Source of the DNA: Candidatus Freyarchaeota archaeon
GTDB taxonomy: Archaea > Asgardarchaeota > Jordiarchaeia > Jordiarchaeales > Jordiarchaeaceae
Direction: 5' to 3'
Assembly (NCBI GenBank): GCA_030587365.1
Contig: JAUQZE010000002.1
Span: 55,345-119,344, forward strand
DNA length: 64,000 bases
In this document: positions 26,279-34,884 of the stretch, piece after piece
Numbering within the stretch: position 1 is the stretch's first letter
How the letters are laid out: each line of letters begins with the position of its first letter
Notes under the pieces: model-generated
What the model was told of the DNA's origin: nothing
The model's database searches: none
What the model saw: only the letters and a program-made list of their open reading frames with translations
Position numbers and translations under genes: made by a program

Positions 26279-27493
26279 TTAAACGTATTTGTATATGTTA
26301 TTTGCCGTGTATCTTGCCGAGGACATCTCCTTCTCTATCTGGCTCAGGAGAAGTATGCGCTTATGGGTTGGAGGATGCGTGGAAAACAGATTGTTTAACC
26401 CGTTCCACTTGTTTTTTTTCGCCTCCACTTCCATGGCTTTTTCAAGTTCCTTCTCGTCAAGTGTGCCGTCCTTATCCAGATCGTATTCGCTCTTCCTGTC
26501 TGCGATGCGCTGAATTTGATCTTTTGCGTTTGCGGGGTCTTCTATGAAGAATGCTCTGGCTCCGTGTGTTTGCTGAGGGTTTACTGATAGGCCGTAAGCG
26601 ATTTTTGTGAGGGCACTTCTCAATTTTCTTGGGTTTTCCGTGACGTAGGCGGCATAAGCGTCGGAGTAGAACTCTCTCTGCCTGCTCATAGTTCTGACCA
26701 CTATCATTGTTGCTATGTATACTATGAATGCGAGTATCGCTATTGGTAGTAGAATTATTGCGCGTCTTAAGCCTCCGGAACCGTAAAACGCAGTCATTGC
26801 AATCATGTAACACAGGATTGGTACTGCGCTAAGACAGGTTAAAACTAGATAGTCTTTATGTTTGAGGTGTCCAATCTCGTGTGTAATTATCGCCTCAACC
26901 TCGTCTTGATTTAAGCTTCTCAGTAGTCCGCTGGAAACGGCTAGGGTAGCGCTTCCCGCGGTTCTTCCAAATATGCAGGCATTGGGCTGCTCACTAGACC
27001 ATACCGCTATCTTGGGTGTTGGTACCCCGCTCTTTTTCGCCAGCTCTTGCACCGTTTTTTGGAGCCATGGATTGCTTTTTTTAGAAACGTACTCAAGGTG
27101 TAGTGAGCTTCGCACTAGGGAGGGGCCAATTGCCCACTGAAACAATATGAAAAACAGTGTAAATATTGATACTCCTATTACCATGGGAACCAAACTTGGG
27201 GGAAGCAAAAACGTAGCGAAGAAATATACGTGGTACTGAAATACCATTACGAGACTCTGTAGCCCCTGATACAACTCTGCCAGTGCCTGATACAACTCTG
27301 TCAAATCACTTGCTTCAAAATTAACTGGTAAATTTAAGATTGAGTAATATAATGAATATGGAGAACTCAGAGGTGTTAAAAATGATTGCAACTCGTAATA
27401 CAAAAACAGTATTACCACACTTAAGACGAAAATGAAAGCAGATAGTACTATAAACATTAATACACTCGATATGCCCATTCTGGCTCTCAGCAT
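26279..27493 (-). CDS. htpX: HtpX-like M48 membrane metalloprotease with inserted EF-hand
   Basis: About 404 residues from ATG 27493 (a TTG 15 bases earlier or an ATG five codons later are alternatives). Two N-terminal membrane helices (about residues 10-35 and 100-125) precede the protease domain. HEIGHLKHKD carries the zinc ligands, with two further hydrophobic helices after it, and SRQREFYSDAYAA supplies the third ligand Glu. The peptidase degrades misfolded membrane proteins. Between the third-ligand region and the conserved THPPTHKR there is an inserted EF-hand loop DLDKDGTLDEKE (26447-26482) with all calcium ligands in place. This insertion is not part of standard HtpX and suggests calcium control. 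Confidence 0.88.
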   Translation of the reverse strand: MLRARMGISSVLMFIVLSAFIFVLSVVILFLYYELQSFLTPLSSPYSLYYSILNLPVNFEASDLTELYQALAELYQGLQSLVMVFQYHVYFFATFLLPPSLVPMVIGVSIFTLFFILFQWAIGPSLVRSSLHLEYVSKKSNPWLQKTVQELAKKSGVPTPKIAVWSSEQPNACIFGRTAGSATLAVSSGLLRSLNQDEVEAIITHEIGHLKHKDYLVLTCLSAVPILCYMIAMTAFYGSGGLRRAIILLPIAILAFIVYIATMIVVRTMSRQREFYSDAYAAYVTENPRKLRSALTKIAYGLSVNPQQTHGARAFFIEDPANAKDQIQRIADRKSEYDLDKDGTLDEKELEKAMEVEAKKNKWNGLNNLFSTHPPTHKRILLLSQIEKEMSSARYTANNIYKYV

Positions 27494-27936
27494 AAATAGT
27501 CGTCCCAATTTAGGATACCCTCACTCATTTTTAAGGAACCTTTTCTAGAATAATATCCCAGTCGCTTAAATTAATTTGCGTTGAGATAAGAATAATAGAA
27601 AATATTAATTGGATTAGGTCTTCAACTGCTTTATAAGATTTTCCATGCTCTGTTGCTTAATCTATTTTTGTATCTGCTCTCGCTTTGAAAATATTTTAGG
27701 AGCTGTTGTCCGCGGCGTCCAGTGTTTAGAAAATTTTATAAAAAGCATTCCAGATAAATTAAGTGTTTTAGGGTCTAATTCCTTATCTGCGTTATGTGGG
27801 AGAATTTACGGAGTTTTACTAGCTTGTAAAAAATGTATAGCGGATAAAATATATGAGCACATTATTACACTTATAACCTCATAGTGTACATAGTATCAAA
27901 AGTAGTTCGCAATGTAATCTTTGGAGGAAGATATCT
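27494..27936. other. Intergenic region between htpX and GTPase gene
   Basis: Divergent genes flank this gap. A 79-codon frame at 27645-27884 has no recognisable homology or ribosome site and is not supported. A clear ribosome site, ggagga at 27922-27927, belongs to the GTPase gene. Confidence 0.35.
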
Positions 27937-28482
27937 TTGAATGACGGAAGTCAGGGTTACTTATTCAAAGTAATTGTTGTCGGGGAAGGCGGCGTTGGGA
28001 AAACGACTTTTATAAACAGGTACACGACGCAGAAATTTATTGAGATTACGAAAATTACTATTGGTGCTGGATTTTATTCTTTAGATAAAAAGGTAAACGG
28101 CGATTCCGTAAAGCTTCAGGTGTGGGACTTTGGTGGTGAAAAACGGTTTCGATTTATTTTACCCAGTTATTGTAAGGGAACCAGCGGCGTAATATTTGCT
28201 TTTGATCTCACAAGATCTTCCAGTTTGTGGAACTTGGAAGAATGGTTCGAACTAGTTAAGAAGAACACAAATAATCCGATATCTTTACTTATCGGAACAA
28301 AAGCAGATGAGACTGAAAAGTTAGGTGCTAAGGCGGTTAAAGATGAACAAATTGCAGAATTTTTAAAAAAGCATAATTTGTCGCCCAACTTGTTCTTTAA
28401 AACAAGCTCTAAAACCGGTCAAAATGTTAAGGAAGTGTTTGCTAAACTCTATGATTTGCTCCATGAGAGGGCGAAAAAATAA
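27937..28482 (+). CDS. Rab/Ras-like small GTPase
   Basis: 181 residues from TTG 27937 with ggagga upstream. It has the small-GTPase motifs in order: G1 GEGGVGKT (about residue 16), a switch-I threonine in KITIGAGF, G3 WDFGGEKRF, G4 GTKAD instead of NKxD, and G5 KTSSKTG. It is an archaeal Rab-like protein: soluble, no C-terminal prenylation cysteine, and G4 Thr in place of Asn. Likely a molecular switch in membrane or protein-localisation processes. The stop overlaps the start of the next gene by one base, so the partner is probably translated with it. No GEF or GAP is visible, though roadblock-type genes exist at 31.6 and 45.3 kb. Confidence 0.92.
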   Translation: MNDGSQGYLFKVIVVGEGGVGKTTFINRYTTQKFIEITKITIGAGFYSLDKKVNGDSVKLQVWDFGGEKRFRFILPSYCKGTSGVIFAFDLTRSSSLWNLEEWFELVKKNTNNPISLLIGTKADETEKLGAKAVKDEQIAEFLKKHNLSPNLFFKTSSKTGQNVKEVFAKLYDLLHERAKK

Positions 28483-29186
28483 TGCCTGATAACAATCTTG
28501 TGTTCACCGGGTACTGTGAAAAATGTAAGACCAAAATTACGTATCGCTTTAGGAAAGACCAGCTTGACCAAAAGAGCGGTGGCATATATTCAGGCGTATT
28601 TCTTCATAATAGTAAAGATAATAAAGAAATTCACGCTTTACTTGCTTACTTTGACAGTAATCTTGCCGACAGAGGAGCAGAGGATTCAAACGTAATCCAG
28701 ACCAGCGATGTTTCACTAGAATGCATACAAGTAAACACTTTACCAAGTTTGAAAGAAGGAATAACAACAAAGCGAGACATTAAAGTGCTCTACGAATGGC
28801 TAATAAATGAGTACATTTCCTACTTCAAAAACAAAGAACACCCAGAAAGTGAAAAACTCAGTCCAGTAATAAACAAAATTCTAGAAGACTCAAAAGCACA
28901 ATCCAAAATGTACGAAAAATTTGCGCTAATTTCTGACAAAACAGGCGACAAAATTGTATTCGATTCGCAGACAGACCTCAGCACAATCGAGGACGGCGAA
29001 CTAAGAAAAACGTACCAAACACTCTTCGACCAAATCCGGACGCATTTCAGAGAGAAAAATGAGAACGAAGCTCTCGAAGCGTCAAAAAAACTAGGGCTCA
29101 AAATAGTTACCCTATGGAGGGAAATAGTAAAATCAGGGCTTTCCGAAGACATGTTCCGCATACTAGAAGGCTTACTGCAATTTTAA
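28482..29186 (+). CDS. Hypothetical protein coupled to the small GTPase
   Basis: 234 residues starting at ATG 28482, overlapping the last base of the GTPase stop, hence translationally coupled. The N-terminus has a CxxC pair (YCEKCKTKITYRF) like half of a zinc ribbon. The middle has NKEIHALLAYFDSNLADRGAE, and the C-terminal half is helical (KLSPVINKILEDSKAQSKMYEKF...REKNENEALEASKKLGLKIVTLWREIVKSGLSEDMFRILEGLL). No family is recognised. By position it is the natural partner, regulator or effector of the GTPase. Confidence 0.82.
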   Translation: MPDNNLVFTGYCEKCKTKITYRFRKDQLDQKSGGIYSGVFLHNSKDNKEIHALLAYFDSNLADRGAEDSNVIQTSDVSLECIQVNTLPSLKEGITTKRDIKVLYEWLINEYISYFKNKEHPESEKLSPVINKILEDSKAQSKMYEKFALISDKTGDKIVFDSQTDLSTIEDGELRKTYQTLFDQIRTHFREKNENEALEASKKLGLKIVTLWREIVKSGLSEDMFRILEGLLQF

Positions 29187-29526
29187 GATTCTCCAAACAA
29201 ATAAAATTGAAAAAGCTAGAAATTGTGACAAGTCTCTCCTTGAGGGAAGCAAAAAATATTGGATTCAGTTGAAAAAAGGAAGCAAAAAGATTTTTGAACC
29301 TAACTAATTTTCGGACCCAATAATTTCGGAACACGATTAATTTCGCGGAAAACTTGTTCCATAGTTTTGTTTCTTTTGAATAATATTGGTTTATTTTCTT
29401 GTGCGGAAAAAAGAGTCAAGAAATACCTAATAGGGCAGCTAAGCATGTTCATTGCAGTTCAAGCCTGCGAACATGAACCTCCTGCTACTCATTAGGTATA
29501 CCTGATGAGGATTAAACTAGACCAGA
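29187..29526. other. Intergenic region between convergent genes
   Basis: No coding frame is supported. The region holds a strong inverted-repeat structure at 29423-29499 (listed separately). Confidence 0.4.
29423..29499. repeat. 77-bp inverted-repeat hairpin element
   Basis: ATACCTAAT (29423-29431) pairs with ATTAGGTAT (29491-29499); inside, CATGTTC (29444-29450) pairs with GAACATG (29469-29475), and GCAG (29454-29457) with CTGC (29465-29468). The nested arrangement would fold as a multi-stem hairpin. It sits between two convergent genes. It could be a bidirectional terminator, a small structured RNA or a small transposable element; a second copy was not noticed in the window. Confidence 0.6.
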
Positions 29527-30975
29527 TTATGGTGGCGCAATAGTTCTCAGCCAAGAACCAATGTATGGGAAAGCACCTGTAGGTGCACGGAGTCCTATGG
29601 GGACGTCAATATGTGCTCCTTCTACGAAATAGTACGGGTCATTCCCACTGGGTGTTTTTCCTTTTATGAAGTCCTGAATTATTTCGGTTGCATTGACGAG
29701 ATCTAAGTAATTATTTTGCATCGTTGCAAGAATTGTTATCATTGGTACCTTCACTTTTTTCATATTATTACCAATGTAGTAGTAATAGCCATCCCAAGCA
29801 CGTGGTGTTGGTGCTTCTGCCAGAAATTGGTTAAAGAATCCGTTTTTGAAAAACTCTCTGATAGTCTTATGCATGGCAAAATCGAAATATTGAGCTAACA
29901 CGTCAAAATAGACGCTGTCAAGCGAATAAGCTAGATGGAAATATGCTAATGGTGGGTTAAAGTCAGTTAAATCCATGTTTAGGATATTCTCCAATAGATC
30001 CCTGATGATTGGACCAGCCTGACTTGCTACTTCTTCCAATAAGTAGATCATAGAACATTTTCCAGTTCCGTCAAGAGTTTCCAGAATTGTCCTAATATCT
30101 AGATAAAGATCCATATCGAGTATCTCCCAGACTAAATGAATGTCAAGCAATTTTGTAATAGTGGGTATACCTGCCGGCTCTAATGCTATAAAGCCTTTAA
30201 TTGTCTCGGGACCCTGAGTAATCCCGTTTCGTTCTTTAACGAGAGCATCTGTAGAACCGACATGACCATTCGATTTGAAGTAGGTACCTTGTAATAGCAT
30301 CATGGTCACAAGGCCTCCAGTGCTGTGACCGCCGACAACTGGATGTTTGCCTGTCACACTATAAACATGTTTTATTGCTGTCCTAGCGTCGTAAAGTGCA
30401 AAGGTATCTATGGATGTTGTTGGCTTTCCCATATCGCTTTTCATCTCTTTATAACCAGTTCCTCTATAGTTTGCCAACCACACATCGTATCCTTGTTTCC
30501 ATAGATAATAGGCAATGCTATAGTAGAGCAACGGATCTTTTTTGATGTTCTCATCGCCTACGGCCCAAGGTGCAAGATTATCAGGCAGTGTAACATTGTA
30601 AAACTGCTTTAGTCTAGGGGTAGAATGTGATAAAAATTCGTTTATGTTGGCCAGAATACCTGAAAAGAGCAAAATTGGCTGACTTCCATTTCTAAAGTTC
30701 TGCCCAGGCGGGTGATATCTCAGCACTTTTATGTACGTTCCATCTGGGGTTTTTACTTTATATATGGTACCGAGGTCATCGTAGAACCCTGATGAAGATG
30801 CGGTTACTTGAATAACTTCTGCGTCATTTGTTGTTCCTAGAGCACCAATATATGCAATCTGTACAACTTGTACAACTTGCGCAGTCCCTGTAGCCTGTGT
30901 AGCCAGTGGAATTAAGGGTAAAGTCATTGAAATGAAAACTATGACAAGTAGTGCGCCAATCATTTTTTTACGCAT
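29527..30975 (-). CDS. Secreted alpha/beta hydrolase (lipase-like)
   Basis: 482 residues from ATG 30975, chosen because a gaggagg ribosome site lies six bases before it; a longer frame would place it within the coding sequence. The N-terminus MRKKMIGALLVIVFISMTLPLIPLA is a signal peptide with cleavage near TQATG. The hydrolase fold follows: PILLFSGILANINEFL, WLANYRGTGY, the nucleophile elbow GHSTGG (about residue 205), a lid-like helical insertion and a C-terminal VEGAHIDVP with the likely catalytic His. Similar to lysosomal-acid-lipase-type or esterase families. It should act outside the cell membrane on lipid or ester substrates; the substrate is unknown. Confidence 0.86.
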   Translation of the reverse strand: MRKKMIGALLVIVFISMTLPLIPLATQATGTAQVVQVVQIAYIGALGTTNDAEVIQVTASSSGFYDDLGTIYKVKTPDGTYIKVLRYHPPGQNFRNGSQPILLFSGILANINEFLSHSTPRLKQFYNVTLPDNLAPWAVGDENIKKDPLLYYSIAYYLWKQGYDVWLANYRGTGYKEMKSDMGKPTTSIDTFALYDARTAIKHVYSVTGKHPVVGGHSTGGLVTMMLLQGTYFKSNGHVGSTDALVKERNGITQGPETIKGFIALEPAGIPTITKLLDIHLVWEILDMDLYLDIRTILETLDGTGKCSMIYLLEEVASQAGPIIRDLLENILNMDLTDFNPPLAYFHLAYSLDSVYFDVLAQYFDFAMHKTIREFFKNGFFNQFLAEAPTPRAWDGYYYYIGNNMKKVKVPMITILATMQNNYLDLVNATEIIQDFIKGKTPSGNDPYYFVEGAHIDVPIGLRAPTGAFPYIGSWLRTIAPP

Positions 30976-31075
30976 TGTGTCCTCCTCTCTATTCTCCATT
31001 TTTTTGTTTTAAGAAATGTACCACAAATTTATGGCACATAGCATTATTTCTTAGCTAAGTTATATTTAAATTTAA

Positions 31076-31339
31076 TTGAAAAAATATGAAAAAATATTTG
31101 GCTTCATAATAGGATTTTTCGAATTAAAATTTATTATTTGCAAAAATTTTACTATACAAGAATACAGAGAGACAATAAAAATAAAACCAGACGATGACCT
31201 AGCCCACTACTATCGGGAGAATGTTCTTGTACATGTAGGGAACTCTAAAGGAGCGATAGAAGCTTACCAGAATTTCATCTACCGTCACCGCAACACGCAG
31301 AACGCGTTAAGCGAGCACATCAACACATCAGTGAGCTGA
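31076..31339 (+). pseudogene. TPR gene remnant
   Basis: 87 codons. Residues 28 onward, TIQEYRETIKIKPDDDLAHYYRENVLVHVGNSKGAIEAYQNFIYRHRN, retain one TPR unit plus the family C-terminal cap (compare AVEAYQNFVKFAPRGQAEHVKQVRQH in the next gene). The preceding residues are not TPR-like. It looks like the 3' end of a lost TPR gene of the same family. Confidence 0.7.
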
Positions 31340-31639
31340 AAAAATGGAAAAAGATGAGCTGAGCTAAGTAGTATCTTTTGGTGTGTTGGTTGATTCTATG
31401 TTGAGAGTTCTGCTTTTGAGATACCATTTATTTTTCTACTTTTCGTTTTTAAATTCGGCGCAATTCGTGCCCGCACTTTCGAATAAAGTCTTCTCGCTAG
31501 GATAAAGCTTAACTATCAATTAATGATTATTTTGGTGCTTTTCCTTATTATAAAAATTTATAAAACACGACACCTAATTAAAACTTAAAGGGGTATAATT
31601 TCTTTTCGAAAGGTACTCGCGTTGGGAGTGTAGTTTAGT
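31340..31639. other. Intergenic region before the longin-TPR gene
   Basis: No coding frame is seen. AT-rich TATA-like sequences near 31545-31565 (ttataaaaatttataaaac) probably form the promoter of the 31640 gene. Confidence 0.4.
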
Positions 31640-32836
31640 TTGATACATGGTATATATATTATTGAAGCGTCTAGTGGCATGTGTCTCATCTCCCGAAATT
31701 ATGGGGATATGGAATTAGACGAGGGACTGGTTAGTAGTTTTTTAACGGCGTTACAGCAATTCTCTCAAAGACTCTCCTCTAAAGAGAGTCAATCGACAAT
31801 CCTTCGTGAGGTGGAGATGAAAGGTTATACGATGGTGTATGAAAGACAGGAAAACACGATGGTTGCCGCTAGTGCGGATAGAAGTGATGATGAGAAGGTT
31901 CTCCGTGATACGCTCACCAGAATGATTAGTGTTTTTAATCAGAGATTTGGTGACTATCTTAAGAGTTGGAGCGGTGATACCAACCCCTTCAAAGAATTTT
32001 CAAATGAAATCGACAAAATGACGTTAAATGGTATAATTGCTGAGCTGGCGGTTCCCAAACCACTTCTTAAAAAGAAAATCCCAAAGACCATAGTTAAGAT
32101 GGGAATGTTTCTGGACGAGGACAGTTTAAAAGTAGCTAACCTTTGTGATGGAACGAAATCCAAAGAAGAAATAGCTGAGGAAACCGGGTTTACCGTGGAA
32201 AAAGTAGGGGAAATGTTGGAAAAACTTGAAAAAATGGGTTTAGTTGAACCAAACCCTGGCGAAACTTATAGCAACATGGTGAAGATTCTTTATGATAAGG
32301 GGCTGCCCGATCAAGAGGACCAAGAGCTCAGAAGGATACTAAGAATGAAACCAGACTCAGCACACTACAACATTGCGAATATCCTTCACCATAAAGGTCT
32401 GCTGGATGAGGCAATACAGGAGTACAGAGAGGCACTGCAAATAAACCAAGACTACGCCGAAGCCCACACTGGACTGGAGGCTGCCCTTAGGGCTAAGGGT
32501 TTGCTAGATGAGGTGATACAGGAGCACAGAGAGGCTCTAAAAATAAAATCAGACGACGCCTCGGCACACTACAACCTTGGAGCTACCCTTTATGATAAGG
32601 GTTTGCGCGATGAAGCAATCCTAGAATACAGGGAAGCCATAAGAATAAAACCAGACTATGCCGAAGCCCACAATAATCTGGGGGTTGCCCTTGAAGCTAT
32701 GGGAGACTTTAAAGGAGCGGTAGAAGCGTACCAGAATTTCGTCAAGTTTGCGCCACGGGGGCAGGCGGAACACGTTAAGCAGGTGCGTCAACACCTCAGA
32801 GAGCTGAAAAAATTGGAGCTTCAAAGGAGCATCTGA
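31640..32836 (+). CDS. Longin-like + winged helix + TPR fusion protein
   Basis: 398 residues from TTG 31640. Residues 1-about 120, MIHGIYIIEASSGMCLISRNYG..., look like a longin/roadblock-type sensor domain as used with small GTPases. Residues about 160-210 (DEDSLKVANLCDGTKSKEEIAEETGFTVEKVGEMLEKLEKMGLVEPNP) form a winged helix. The remainder is four or five TPR units of the KGLLDEAIQEYREAL type ending in AVEAYQNFVKFAP, the cap shared with the 1.9-5.9 kb cluster. It is therefore a domain fusion: adaptor-like N-terminus plus TPR scaffold. A role with the Rab-like GTPase at 27.9 kb is only suggested by domain type. Confidence 0.8.
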   Translation: MIHGIYIIEASSGMCLISRNYGDMELDEGLVSSFLTALQQFSQRLSSKESQSTILREVEMKGYTMVYERQENTMVAASADRSDDEKVLRDTLTRMISVFNQRFGDYLKSWSGDTNPFKEFSNEIDKMTLNGIIAELAVPKPLLKKKIPKTIVKMGMFLDEDSLKVANLCDGTKSKEEIAEETGFTVEKVGEMLEKLEKMGLVEPNPGETYSNMVKILYDKGLPDQEDQELRRILRMKPDSAHYNIANILHHKGLLDEAIQEYREALQINQDYAEAHTGLEAALRAKGLLDEVIQEHREALKIKSDDASAHYNLGATLYDKGLRDEAILEYREAIRIKPDYAEAHNNLGVALEAMGDFKGAVEAYQNFVKFAPRGQAEHVKQVRQHLRELKKLELQRSI

Positions 32837-32853
32837 TGGTGCGTTGATTGTTT

Positions 32854-34884
32854 CTATGTTGAGAGTTCTACTTTTGAGACGCCGTTTCTTTTTTCTACTT
32901 TGTAGACTTGGTCAGCGAAGCTTTCCAGTTCCCTCTCGTGTGAGACTAGAATCACCTGCGCATCCTGTAGCTCGTTTAAGATTTCTCTTACTTTGAAGAG
33001 CTGTTCTTTGCTAAATCCATCTGTAGGCTCATCAAGTATTAGGATGTTGGTTTTCATTGTTGTGGATACTTTTCGGACTATTGTGTTTAGTGCTAATCTG
33101 TATACGAGGGCGAGGCTGGTTTTTTCTCCTCCGCTCATGTAGTTTATGTTTTGCTCGTATCTGTCCTGTTCTATTATTGGGGTGAATTCTTCGTCTACTC
33201 TGACATTTTTGCTGGGGTCGTCTACTAGTATGTTGAACCATTTCTGGAGCTGCAAGTTGAATTCTTGGTTTATGTTTCTCATTACGTGTTTCTCTATGCT
33301 TTCCAGTGTGGGTGTGAAGTAGTCTTGGAGCCAGATGCGGTGTTCGTCTAGTAGTTGTTTGGTTTTCACCTGTTTCTCTTTTTCTCTTATTTCCGTCTCG
33401 ATTTTTTTCTTTTCTTCTTTGTAGATTTCGATTTGTTTTTCGGCTTTGGATATTTTATCGGCTGCTTCTTCGTGTTTGTGTTTAAGAGAGTCGAGAGCTG
33501 TTTTCAATTGTTTAATCTTTTCGGAAACGTCTTTTAATTCCCCAAGCCTTTTCTGGTGTTTTCTCAGTTCGGTATCCGTTTTCTCGACTTGGTTAGTGAG
33601 TTCTAGAATCTCTTCCAAATTTTTGGTGAGTCTTTCCTTTCTGTCCTCTAGGTTTTGGGTGAGTTGTTTGAGGTTTTCCTGGCTCTTATTGTAGTTTCTT
33701 AGGCTCTTTAGCAGTGTTTGAGTGTTTTCGAGGGCTTCGGCTAATTTTTTGCGTTTTTCTTCCGCTTGGTCTCTTTCTGTTTTTTTGTTATTCAGTTTTT
33801 CTCCGAATTCTTGTGGGTCGACTTCTCTGTCGCATGTTGGGCAGATTTTGTTGTCGATTATCTGCTGATATTCTTCGATTTTAGTGTTGAGAGTGCTGAC
33901 TGTTTGTAATAGTTCCCGTTCCTCGTTTCTTGTGTCTTCGGTTTCTTTTTCTAGTTCTTCTTCTTTTTTGTCTGTTGGCTTTTCCAGTTTGTTTAGTTCT
34001 TCTATTTGGGGTTGGAGTTGTTCTTCTATTTCTTTCTTGTATTCGGTGTTTTCGGATTGTAGGGTGCTTTTTCTCTTTGTTTTTTCTTTTATGTCTTCTT
34101 TGAGTTTTGGGATGAGTGCTTGGATGCTGCTTAGTTCTTTTTCTTGTTCTCTGAGTTTGTCCATTTCGCTTTCTTGCTGCTTTATTTCGGAATCTAGTTT
34201 TTCCTTCTCTTTGGCTAGTTTTTTGAGAGATTCTTCGGCTTTTTTTATTTCGTCTGTTTTTGTTTCTTGTTCTTTTTTCTTCTGGTCTAGGTCTTCGATT
34301 TTTCCTTTTAGGATGTCGCTTCTTTCTTTTATTTTGCTTATGAGAGTCTTGGAGTTTTCTGCAGCGGTTTTGTAATCCTCTATTCCAAAGGCTTTCCTCA
34401 TAGTCTGTAATCTATCCTGAGGCGGGGCCCAGAGAATGGATTTCATTTCTTCTTGAGGTGTGAAGATTGCGTACCTGTAGATTACGCTTTGAGCTTTGGG
34501 GTTGGGCGGTTCATTAAATTTTAATATTTCCAGAATTTTTTCTTTTAGTTCGGTGGGTGAGAGATCGTATCTTTTTCCGCTGATAGTTATGTAGCCCTCT
34601 TTCTGTTGAACGGTTTTTTCTTTTCTTGCTAGCTTGCGTTGGACTTCGTACACTTCTCCATTCATTTCGAAGGTGAAGGTTACGTAGCCCTCTTTGGCTC
34701 CCAGTCTTAGTAGGGAGGCTCCCTTCTGATCCCCCAGACCAAATAGGGCGAATTCTATAGCGAGTAGAATGGTTGACTTGCCAGAGCCTATATCCCCCTC
34801 GAAAAGAGTGGTTCCCGGTGGAAATTCAATGTTTTCCTCATTATAGCTACGGATGTTTACGAGTTTTAGTGATTTCGCTCTCAC
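32854..34884 (-). CDS. rad50: Rad50 DNA double-strand-break repair ATPase
   Basis: 676 residues, shorter than many archaeal Rad50 proteins because the coiled coil is short. It has Walker A GDIGSGKST near residue 30, a long coiled coil, the zinc hook CPTC (KICPTCDREVDPQ), a second coiled coil, the ABC signature YMSGGEKTSLALVYRL, and Walker B ILILDEPTDGF. With Mre11 it tethers and processes DNA ends. The start codon overlaps the mre11 stop by 4 bp (34881-34884), so they are coupled. Gene order is herA-mre11-rad50 on the minus strand. Confidence 0.95.
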   Translation of the reverse strand: MRAKSLKLVNIRSYNEENIEFPPGTTLFEGDIGSGKSTILLAIEFALFGLGDQKGASLLRLGAKEGYVTFTFEMNGEVYEVQRKLARKEKTVQQKEGYITISGKRYDLSPTELKEKILEILKFNEPPNPKAQSVIYRYAIFTPQEEMKSILWAPPQDRLQTMRKAFGIEDYKTAAENSKTLISKIKERSDILKGKIEDLDQKKKEQETKTDEIKKAEESLKKLAKEKEKLDSEIKQQESEMDKLREQEKELSSIQALIPKLKEDIKEKTKRKSTLQSENTEYKKEIEEQLQPQIEELNKLEKPTDKKEEELEKETEDTRNEERELLQTVSTLNTKIEEYQQIIDNKICPTCDREVDPQEFGEKLNNKKTERDQAEEKRKKLAEALENTQTLLKSLRNYNKSQENLKQLTQNLEDRKERLTKNLEEILELTNQVEKTDTELRKHQKRLGELKDVSEKIKQLKTALDSLKHKHEEAADKISKAEKQIEIYKEEKKKIETEIREKEKQVKTKQLLDEHRIWLQDYFTPTLESIEKHVMRNINQEFNLQLQKWFNILVDDPSKNVRVDEEFTPIIEQDRYEQNINYMSGGEKTSLALVYRLALNTIVRKVSTTMKTNILILDEPTDGFSKEQLFKVREILNELQDAQVILVSHERELESFADQVYKVEKRNGVSKVELST

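Noticed and set aside
27645..27884. 79-codon frame between htpX and the GTPase gene
   Set aside because: No ribosome site, no homology pattern, odd Cys-rich start; chance frame in AT-rich DNA.
33355..34375. Plus-strand frames opposite rad50
   Set aside because: Ser/Phe-rich antisense shadows of the coiled coil.
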